Source of the DNA: PALSA-129 sp050014595
GTDB lineage: Bacteria > Acidobacteriota > Terriglobia > Bryobacterales > Bryobacteraceae
Assembly: GCA_050014595.1 (NCBI GenBank)
Contig: JBEKDA010000005.1
Location: 115,198 to 179,197, forward strand
Reading direction: 5' to 3'
DNA length: 64,000 nucleotides
A program made the translations under genes and the position numbers. The notes under the pieces were generated by a model. That model had not been told where the DNA came from, did not search any database, and saw only the letters and a program-made list of their open reading frames with translations. The stretch's first letter is position 1, and each line of letters opens with the position of its first letter. This document shows, piece after piece, positions 58,122 to 64,000 of this stretch.

Positions 58122-59390
58122 ATGCCCCGCGTTCCACGGGTGGAAGGCCGCAGCGCCGAAGAGACCCGTTTGGCAATAGAGGCTTTCCTCAAGAACTCCC
58201 GGCAACCCGCCCTGCTCGAACCGGGCGAGGAGCTGCTGGCCATTGGCAGCGACAACTTCTCGCTCGAAGTGCGCGGAGAGCGCCTGACGCTACAAGCGTG
58301 GGACCGGACCCGCAACCTGGCGCGGCGCGTGACCGGGATTAAGCAATCGACGGCGGCGCGCCTCGAGATGGTGGTGGAGCGCTTCGCGCGCCGCGAGGGA
58401 GTGGTGTTTCTGGTGGACCTGGGGCGGCGCGCAGGGTCGGAGTTGGGGCGGCGGAGCCAGCGGCTGGTGTTTCGCGAACGGTTCCGGCTGTTTCTGCGGC
58501 GGCAGTTCCCGGAATGGAACCTGGCGGAGCTGAGCGCCGAACCGAATCTGGAATTCAGCCTGTCGCCGGCGTTCCCGCGCGCCTTCCTGAAGCATGGACA
58601 GCATGCGTGGGCGGCGATTGCCTGCCCGCCGGAGGGGGATTGGGCGGCGGTGGTTTCCTTCGGCCTGATCTGGCTTTCCTATTTGCGGGCGCGCGAACCG
58701 CGGGTGACGGTGGAAGGGCTGGCGCTTTATGTGCCCGCCGGACGGGAGCGGGCGGCGGCGCTGCGGCTGCTGTGCCTGGACGGGGCGGCGGCGCGATTTG
58801 AACTGTTCGCCTACACCGAGCAGGACTTCATTGTGGGAGTGGACCCGCGCGATCACGGGAACCTGGATACGCGCCTCGAGCCCTCGAAGGGGCCCGAACC
58901 GCGGCCGCCGCGCGGGCCGGAGTATCCCGAGGCGCTGCTCGAAGCGCGCGTGCGCGCGGAGATCGAAACGTTGGACGCGGATCTGCGCCACGAGCCGGTC
59001 TACGGGCAGGTGCCGGCGTTCGCGGGCGGGGATCGCGGCATCCTGGACCTGCTGGCGGTGGACCGGGCGGGGCGCCTCGCGGTGGTGGAGCTGAAGGCGT
59101 CGGCCGATTTGCACCTGCCGTTGCAGGCCCTGGACTATTGGATCCGGGTGAAATGGCATCTGGACCGCGGGGAGTTTCGGGCGTTCGGATATTTTCCCGG
59201 CATCGAGCTGCGGCCGGAGCCGCCGCGCATCCTGCTGGTGTCGCCGTGCCTGGAGTTTCATCCGTCTTCCGAAACCATATTGCAGTATTATTCGCCGGCC
59301 ATCGATGTGGAGCGAATCGGGCTGGCGGTAGAATGGCGTAGGGGGCTGCAGGCGATGTTCCGCCTTCGCGGCGCCGAGCCGCCCCACTGA
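58122..59390 (+). CDS. PD-(D/E)XK nuclease-like protein
   Basis: This 422-residue protein has at its C-terminal third the core GILDLLAVDRAGRLAVVELK, with D309, E323 and K325 in D-x13-E-x-K spacing, followed by LQALDYWIRVKWHLDRGEF. This is the signature of NucS/RecB-like PD-(D/E)XK nucleases. The N-terminal 250 residues are basic and unassigned (RRVTGIKQSTAARLEMVVER, RRSQRLVFRERFRLFLRRQF). I do not recognise the full-length family. The next gene starts five bases after its stop and is likely co-transcribed. It may be a DNA-repair or defence nuclease. Confidence 0.72.
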   Translation: MPRVPRVEGRSAEETRLAIEAFLKNSRQPALLEPGEELLAIGSDNFSLEVRGERLTLQAWDRTRNLARRVTGIKQSTAARLEMVVERFARREGVVFLVDLGRRAGSELGRRSQRLVFRERFRLFLRRQFPEWNLAELSAEPNLEFSLSPAFPRAFLKHGQHAWAAIACPPEGDWAAVVSFGLIWLSYLRAREPRVTVEGLALYVPAGRERAAALRLLCLDGAAARFELFAYTEQDFIVGVDPRDHGNLDTRLEPSKGPEPRPPRGPEYPEALLEARVRAEIETLDADLRHEPVYGQVPAFAGGDRGILDLLAVDRAGRLAVVELKASADLHLPLQALDYWIRVKWHLDRGEFRAFGYFPGIELRPEPPRILLVSPCLEFHPSSETILQYYSPAIDVERIGLAVEWRRGLQAMFRLRGAEPPH

Positions 59391-59395
59391 TCCTC

Positions 59396-60283
59396 ATGAT
59401 GATGAAAGTATTGAAACAGGCGCGCACCGCCTTCTCGCTGTTGAACCCGGAGGAAGTGCGCAGCCGCGCGCGGCGGCCGGTGCGGTTCGGCCTGGTGGCC
59501 ACCAGCGACGCGGCGTACGCGGAGATGGAAGATTTCCTGGCGCCACTCCAGGGGCCGCTCGAAGACCGCACCTATCTGCTGGACCAGGTACACCGGGCGG
59601 GCGACGCGGTGGTTCCCGACCGGGTGGACTTGATTCTGTTCGAGCAGGGGATCGCGGCGCCGCCGGGGACGTACACGTTTTACCGTAACAACCCCTCGGC
59701 CACCATCGGCGCGATTCTGGACGGCAACGACGATCTGTGGCTGGCGCTGGCGCGCCAATACCCGGCCTTCCGGCGGCCGGTGGTGGAGCGGACCATCCAC
59801 GCGATTGCGCGCGAGAACGCGCTGTTCGCGGTGGCCACGGCTCTGCCGGATGTGATCCCGAGCCTGGTGGAGCTGCCGTGGGCGTTCGGGGAATTCGCTT
59901 CCGACACGGCGTTTCTGACGGGCAACCAGATCCGCATGGCGTTTCTGATCGCGGCGGCGTGCGGGCGGGATGCGGGGTTCGGTCGCCAGAAGGGCGCCAT
60001 CCTTTCGATTGCGGCGGGCGCTTTCGGATGGCGGGCGCTGGCGCGCGAGCTGGTGGGCAAGATTCCGCTGGGCGGCGGGCTGATTCCCAAGGGCGCCATC
60101 GCGTACGCCGGGACGTACGTAGTGGGGAAGGGCCTGGAGCATTACTACCGGGCGAATTCGGGCTACACGCGCGCGCAACGCCGGGCGGCTTACCGCGAGG
60201 CGTTGGAACGCGGCCGGACGGTGGTGGAATCGGCAGCGAAGGGCTCCGTGAGCCGGCTTGGGAGCCAACGCGGCGTAGAATAA
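59396..60283 (+). CDS. DUF697-like membrane-associated protein
   Basis: This 295-residue protein begins with three consecutive Met codons. The N-terminal domain (VRFGLVATSDAAYAEMEDFL, VPDRVDLILFEQGI) looks like a nucleotide-binding or GTPase-derived fold but lacks a P-loop. The C-terminal half has hydrophobic hairpins (AFLIAAACGRDAGFGRQKGA, PLGGGLIPKGAIAYAGTYVV) ending with HYYRANSGYTRAQRRAAYRE, typical of the DUF697/YcjF group. It probably associates with the membrane and pairs with the nuclease-like gene upstream. Confidence 0.68.
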   Translation: MMMKVLKQARTAFSLLNPEEVRSRARRPVRFGLVATSDAAYAEMEDFLAPLQGPLEDRTYLLDQVHRAGDAVVPDRVDLILFEQGIAAPPGTYTFYRNNPSATIGAILDGNDDLWLALARQYPAFRRPVVERTIHAIARENALFAVATALPDVIPSLVELPWAFGEFASDTAFLTGNQIRMAFLIAAACGRDAGFGRQKGAILSIAAGAFGWRALARELVGKIPLGGGLIPKGAIAYAGTYVVGKGLEHYYRANSGYTRAQRRAAYREALERGRTVVESAAKGSVSRLGSQRGVE

Positions 60284-60326
60284 GGGAAGACGGAAAACAG
60301 GAGACGGAAACTGGAAGTTAGTGTAG

Positions 60327-60374
60327 TGTGGAGCGGGCTTTCCAGCCTGCAACGCCGACGTTCTTGTCGGCGCA
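60327..60374. repeat. palindromic repeat (family B), left half
   Basis: TGGAGCGGGCTTTCCAGCCT then GCAACGCCGACGTTCTTGTC repeats the left half of the 6280 element almost exactly. Confidence 0.65.
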
Positions 60375-60402
60375 TGAGAAGGCAGAAATTAGGGGGAGAC
60401 TT

Positions 60403-61191
60403 ATGCGTCTATTGCACCTCGCGGTGGCTTTCGTAGCGGCGGCCGTTTGCCTTGCCGATACGATCACGATGAAGGACGGCCGGGTGATCCAGGGCACTTA
60501 TCTGGGCGGCTCGGCCCGCCAGGTGAGGATCGGGATTGGCGATCAGATTCAGACTCTGGACGTGTCGGACGTGGCGCGCATCGAGTTTGGAGACAGCGCA
60601 CCGATGGCAGAGCCGGCGCCGCCGCCGGTGCGAGAGGAACGGCGCGAGGAACGGCGCGAAGCCCTACCGCAGCAACCCGTGCTGGGGATCACGCTGCCGG
60701 CGGGCACCAGTTTCGCGATCCGCATGATCGACGCGGTGGATTCGCAGACGGCCTCGGTGGGCCAGAATTTCGCCGGGAGCCTGGACGCGCCGGTGGTGGA
60801 TTCGACTGGCCGGACCATTATTCCGCGCGGCGCGGACGTGGTGTTGAAGCTGGTTGACGCCAAGCAATCCGGAAAGATTTCGGGCCGCACGGAACTGGCG
60901 CTCTCCATGATGTCGGTGCGAGTGCAGGGCCAGATGGTGGACATCCGGACGCAGACCGTGACGGAGAAGAGCACGAATCGAGCGGGGCGCTCGGCCGGCA
61001 CGATTGGCGGAGGCGCGGTAGGCGGCGCGGTGCTGGGCGGCATTCTCGGCGGCGGCAAAGGCGCGGCCATCGGCGCCGGAGCGGGAGCCGCGGGCGGCAC
61101 CGCAGTGGAACTGGCCACCAGCGGCCAGAGAGTGCGGGTGCCCTCGGAGACGCGGCTGACGTTCGTCCTGGACGACCCGGTGCGGATCTGA
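60403..61191 (+). CDS. exported glycine-zipper protein
   Basis: This 262-residue protein starts at ATG 60403 behind AGGGGGAG, with a signal peptide ending VCLAD. Residues about 20-65 resemble a small beta domain (TITMKDGRVIQGTYLGGSAR). A charged linker of REERREE repeats follows. Then a strand-rich domain (LPAGTSFAIRMIDAVDSQTA, GRTIIPRGADVVLKLVDAKQ) resembles the TrbI/VirB10-like or Ycf-type beta core. A glycine zipper (GAVGGAVLGGILGGGKGAAI) lies at about 205-240 and could insert in a membrane. The function is unknown. Confidence 0.75.
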   Translation: MRLLHLAVAFVAAAVCLADTITMKDGRVIQGTYLGGSARQVRIGIGDQIQTLDVSDVARIEFGDSAPMAEPAPPPVREERREERREALPQQPVLGITLPAGTSFAIRMIDAVDSQTASVGQNFAGSLDAPVVDSTGRTIIPRGADVVLKLVDAKQSGKISGRTELALSMMSVRVQGQMVDIRTQTVTEKSTNRAGRSAGTIGGGAVGGAVLGGILGGGKGAAIGAGAGAAGGTAVELATSGQRVRVPSETRLTFVLDDPVRI

Positions 61192-61204
61192 AGTGGGACC
61201 GGAC

Positions 61205-62173
61205 ATGAAAGCGGTTGTCTACTACAACTACGGTTCACCCGATGTTCTCAAATGTGAAGAGGTTGAAAAGCCAACCGCTGGGGACAACGAAGTTTTGATA
61301 AAAGTTCGCGCAGCTTCCGTCAATCCACTGGACTGGCACTTCATGAGAGGCACGCCGTACATCGTTCGCATACAGGCCGGGCTGCGCAAACCCAAGGTCA
61401 CACGACTGGGCTTTGATGTAGCCGGCCAGGTTGAAGCGGTTGGCAGGAACGTAACTCAGTTCAAACCAGGCGACGAGGTGTTCGGCGCGTGCCGTGGGGC
61501 CTTTGCCGAGTATGCGTGTACTTCCGAGTCGGCATTGGTCATGAAGCCATATAACGTGACGTTTGAGCAAGCGGCTTCTGCACCTGTGGCGGCATTCACC
61601 GCATTGCAGGGTCTTCGCGACAAGGGACAGATTCAGCCGGGGCAGAAGGTCTTGATTAACGGTGCGGCGGGAGGCGTGGGTACGTTCGCTGTGCAGATTG
61701 CCAAGTCGTTCGGCGCAGATGTGACCGGCGTATGTAGTACGAGGAATGTGGACATGGTCCGATCAATCGGCGCAGATCGGGTCATTGATTACACCCAAGA
61801 GGATTTCACTAAAAGTGGGCAACGTTACGACCTGTTTTTCGACTCCGTCGGGAATCATTCGTTGTTAGCATGCAGGCGCGTCTTAAATCCCAAGGGGATA
61901 TACATCGTGGTCGGAGGACCGGACGGTCGGTGGCTCGGTCCTCTGGCTCATTTGATCAAAACGCTTGTGTTGTCACGGTTCGTGAGCCAGAACCTGGTCA
62001 TGTTTCTGGCGAGACGGAGCAAAGAGGATCTGACCGTCATGCACGAGCTCATGGAGGCCGGAAAGGTGATACCGGTCATCGACAAGCGCTACAGGTTGAG
62101 TGAAGTGCCTGAGGCTATCCGGTATCTGGAAGAAGGACACGCTCGAGGAAAAGTAGTAATAACTTTGGAATAG
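61205..62173 (+). CDS. quinone-oxidoreductase-like MDR dehydrogenase
   Basis: This 322-residue zinc-free medium-chain dehydrogenase begins MKAVVYYNYGSPDVLKCEEV. It has RAASVNPLDWHFMRG, LGFDVAGQVEAVGRNVTQF, the NADP-binding VLINGAAGGVGTFAVQIAKS, and GADRVIDYTQEDF. It lacks the catalytic-zinc Cys and structural-zinc Cys cluster, fitting NADPH:quinone reductases or enoyl reductases. The codons are visibly less GC-rich than neighbours, hinting at recent acquisition. It lies 13 bases after the zipper gene. Confidence 0.9.
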   Translation: MKAVVYYNYGSPDVLKCEEVEKPTAGDNEVLIKVRAASVNPLDWHFMRGTPYIVRIQAGLRKPKVTRLGFDVAGQVEAVGRNVTQFKPGDEVFGACRGAFAEYACTSESALVMKPYNVTFEQAASAPVAAFTALQGLRDKGQIQPGQKVLINGAAGGVGTFAVQIAKSFGADVTGVCSTRNVDMVRSIGADRVIDYTQEDFTKSGQRYDLFFDSVGNHSLLACRRVLNPKGIYIVVGGPDGRWLGPLAHLIKTLVLSRFVSQNLVMFLARRSKEDLTVMHELMEAGKVIPVIDKRYRLSEVPEAIRYLEEGHARGKVVITLE

Positions 62174-62220
62174 CCATCGTTGACCAATATTTCAAACCAG
62201 AATCTCGCTCCTTACGCAAA

Positions 62221-62279
62221 ATTGGCTTCGTTTGGTCAAAATGTTCCAACACCGTCGAATTGGCTTCGTTCCGCCAAAA
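62221..62279. repeat. two 21-bp direct repeats
   Basis: ATTGGCTTCGTTTGGTCAAA+A at 62221-62241 recurs as ATTGGCTTCGTTCCGCCAAA+A at 62259-62279. This is the only copy pair in the window, in the gap between convergent genes. Confidence 0.7.
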
Positions 62280-62283
62280 GGCT

Positions 62284-63807
62284 TCAACGCACCACGTATT
62301 GGTCCAGGTCCTGGATCGCGTCGCGGCCCTCATCCACCTTGGCCGTCTTGACGACGGGGAGTTCCATAACCGGGGCGTCGGGAGTGCGGTAATCAAAGGT
62401 GGCGAGCAACCGATAGGAGCCGGGCGCGAGTCCGGTGAAACGGTACTGTCCGTTGATATCGGTGCGCAGAATCTGGAAATCTTTCACTCGCTTGCGGCGC
62501 TCCAGGTCATAGGCTTCGAGGAAAACCGGTATGCCCGCGACTGGCGCGCCGCCGGTATCGCGCACCACGCCGTGCAGCGTGGCGGGAGATGCAGACAGCA
62601 CGAACTTGAGCGTGCTGGACGAGTTGGGCGGCAGGATGATTTCGTTCCATCCGTCGGCGCGGCCCTGATCGAGGCCTTCGGGCCGCGGGCCGGAGACACT
62701 CACCACATACCAGGCAGGGGCGGGGCCCAGCGCGACGTCATAGCGGCCGGGCAGGACGCCGGTGCGGGCCGCCATGCCGCGCACGGTTTCGGGAACGCCG
62801 CGCATAGTTTCGGGCTTGCCGGCTCCCGAAAGATCCTTGTGGCGCAGCAGCACCTGAAACGGGCGCCCGTCGATGGGCACACCCTTGGTGTCTTCGAAGG
62901 CGAATTGGATGGTCGGGTAGTTCGAGAGCGGGAGGGTGAGGTTGGGCTGGTCGCGGTCGAGGCTGAGGGGTTGGTAGGTAGCGGTGTTGAAGCGGCCGTT
63001 GACGGATACGGCCTGCAATTCATATTGTCCCGGGGCGGCGGGATTGAAGTGGAAATTGCCGGCGGAATCCACGTCGGCGGTTTCGGTTCCCATGTCGGAG
63101 ACCATGGTGACAGTGACGGGATCCCGCGTCGGGGAGATGGCGCGGCCGGCGACCGTGTAGAGGCGGCCGAGGGCCGGGCGGATGTTGACGTTGTCGACCT
63201 GCTGGTCGAGGGTGACGTCAACCGGGATGGCTTGGTCGAGGAGGGCGACGTCCTTGTAGAAAGTGGGCAGATAGGCGCCTTCGTCATCGCTCTTGGTCAA
63301 AGTGCGGACGAGATAGGCGCCGGGGTCGAGGCCGAAGAAGCGGTACATGCCGCGGTCATCGGTGCGGGCCCTGGTAAGGAGCATGGGCGGGCGCGCATCG
63401 GTGTAGATGGCGACATCGTGATCGGGGAGACCGACGTCGTTTTCGTCCAACAAAGTTCCGGCGATGGAGCCGAGGCGCGGCAGGCGGATGTTGAGAAAGA
63501 TCGAATCGTTCTCAGCGATGACGATCGGGACTCCGGAGGCACGCCAGTGCTTCTGCCCGTACTGGACGGGCGCGAAGGCGCGGCGCGCGGCGGTGATCAG
63601 ATAGGTTCCGGCGGGGAGGTTGGCGAATTCGAAGAAGCCGCTGGCGTTGGTGCGGACCGAAAGGTGAGGGCCGGCGCTGCCGGCCACCGGTTCGAGGCCG
63701 ACGACGGCGCGCGCCAGGAAATGGCCGCTCTGGTTCTCCACGACGCTGCCGCGGATGACGGCGCCCTGCAGGGCGGCCGTGAAGGCGAGTACCAGGCAAA
63801 TCCGCAT
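62284..63807 (-). CDS. secreted protein with carboxypeptidase-regulatory-like domains
   Basis: This 507-residue protein has a short signal peptide (MRICLVLAFTAALQGA) and several beta-sandwich repeats of the carboxypeptidase-regulatory-like type: IRGSVVENQSGHFLARAVVG, SGFFEFANLPAGTYLITAAR, GMYRFFGLDPGAYLVRT, GQYRFTGLAPGSYRLLATFD. The repeats make it a surface-exposed scaffold or adhesion-type protein. The family is very common in Acidobacteria; no catalytic motif is seen. AAGAAG lies just upstream of the ATG. Confidence 0.85.
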   Translation of the reverse strand: MRICLVLAFTAALQGAVIRGSVVENQSGHFLARAVVGLEPVAGSAGPHLSVRTNASGFFEFANLPAGTYLITAARRAFAPVQYGQKHWRASGVPIVIAENDSIFLNIRLPRLGSIAGTLLDENDVGLPDHDVAIYTDARPPMLLTRARTDDRGMYRFFGLDPGAYLVRTLTKSDDEGAYLPTFYKDVALLDQAIPVDVTLDQQVDNVNIRPALGRLYTVAGRAISPTRDPVTVTMVSDMGTETADVDSAGNFHFNPAAPGQYELQAVSVNGRFNTATYQPLSLDRDQPNLTLPLSNYPTIQFAFEDTKGVPIDGRPFQVLLRHKDLSGAGKPETMRGVPETVRGMAARTGVLPGRYDVALGPAPAWYVVSVSGPRPEGLDQGRADGWNEIILPPNSSSTLKFVLSASPATLHGVVRDTGGAPVAGIPVFLEAYDLERRKRVKDFQILRTDINGQYRFTGLAPGSYRLLATFDYRTPDAPVMELPVVKTAKVDEGRDAIQDLDQYVVR

Positions 63808-63904
63808 AGCTTCTTGAGAGATGACGCCGCCAGGGCGGTTAGAGTGCAGGATAATGTGGCCCCGGTAGGACAGGCCTACCGGCCCATAGGCGCTAACTTA
63901 ACGA

Positions 63905-64000
63905 TTAAGGAAATGTAATCTGGGGGACCCGATGTCGTGATCGTTCCCGGAGGTCTGCCTCCAGTTGGTGCCACTGGCGCAGGATATTTTGCAGCGGGAG
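63905..64000 (-). CDS. C-terminal end of a gene entering from the right edge
   Basis: Reading leftwards from the window edge, an open frame gives a helical, charged end (LRQWHQLEADLRERSRHRVP) and stops at TAA 63907-63905. Only 31 codons are visible, so this is a guess based on composition. The gap 63808-63904 then serves as the promoter region of the gene ending at 62284. Confidence 0.35.
   Translation of the reverse strand, partial: LPLQNILRQWHQLEADLRERSRHRVPQITFP

Noticed and set aside
62260..63918. 552-codon plus-strand open frame at the right end
   Set aside because: It lies opposite the carboxypeptidase-regulatory-like protein and spans repeats and promoter; no motif or ribosome-binding site.

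Overview
The window is about 64 kb of GC-rich bacterial chromosome. It has no rRNA, tRNA, CRISPR array or complete insertion sequence that I can recognise. The gene content points to an acidobacterium of the Bryobacterales (Candidatus Solibacter type). It carries two tandem Oar-like outer-membrane receptors with an N-terminal carboxypeptidase-regulatory-like domain, an NHL-repeat protein ending in a Solibacter-style C-terminal domain (TIGR03437-like), many secreted proteins of unknown function, and several families of palindromic intergenic repeats. The taxonomic call is inference from these families; no marker gene is present.

Layout. 1-2.4 kb: the end of a secreted Lys/Ser/Thr-rich protein and a NarL-type two-component pair. 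2.4-5.3 kb: a VapBC toxin-antitoxin pair and a run of overlapping small genes, including an alpha/beta-hydrolase-like protein with a PDZ domain and an alkyltransferase-like (ATL) protein. 5.4-6.3 kb: a FliA/WhiG-type sigma factor preceded by a near-perfect sigma-54 promoter. 6.5-13.8 kb, minus strand: two TPR proteins, a bifunctional class A penicillin-binding protein, two small membrane proteins and proline dehydrogenase. 14.3-20.9 kb: the two Oar-like receptors. 21.2-24.7 kb: yggS, a glycosyltransferase and a CocE-type hydrolase, interrupted by a MITE-like element. 25-31 kb: secreted or lipid-anchored proteins, a RelE/HigB-type toxin broken by a frameshift with its antitoxin, an MGDG-synthase-like glycosyltransferase and a macrodomain protein. 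31-36 kb: an M1 peptidase, a fumarylacetoacetate-hydrolase-family enzyme and an ABC-F ATPase. 36-42 kb: a Tat-exported GH127-type glycosidase, then an accessory patch with BrnT/BrnA, an HNH nuclease cassette between two copies of brnA, and a Cys-rich unknown protein. 42-49 kb: a second M1 peptidase, an HD-GYP protein, a matrixin protease and the NHL protein. 49-54 kb: thiD with two small genes, a GlcD-like flavoprotein and ribonuclease J. 54-64 kb: a PAP2 phosphatase, an MBL-fold hydrolase, an AlkZ-like winged-helix protein, a PD-(D/E)XK-like protein paired with a membrane protein, a glycine-zipper protein, a quinone-reductase-like dehydrogenase and a secreted carboxypeptidase-regulatory-like protein.

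How it works together. Most of the window is ordinary cell-envelope and turnover machinery: peptidoglycan synthesis, outer-membrane receptors, exported peptidases and glycosidases, as expected of a soil polymer degrader. The accessory component is three toxin-antitoxin loci, two of them with single-base frameshift damage, plus nuclease-like genes and dispersed palindromic repeats. The least expected signals are the sigma-54 promoter in front of a second sigma factor, the palindromic element that has split a translationally coupled gene pair and left a 38-bp duplication, and the HNH cassette bracketed by duplicated brnA.
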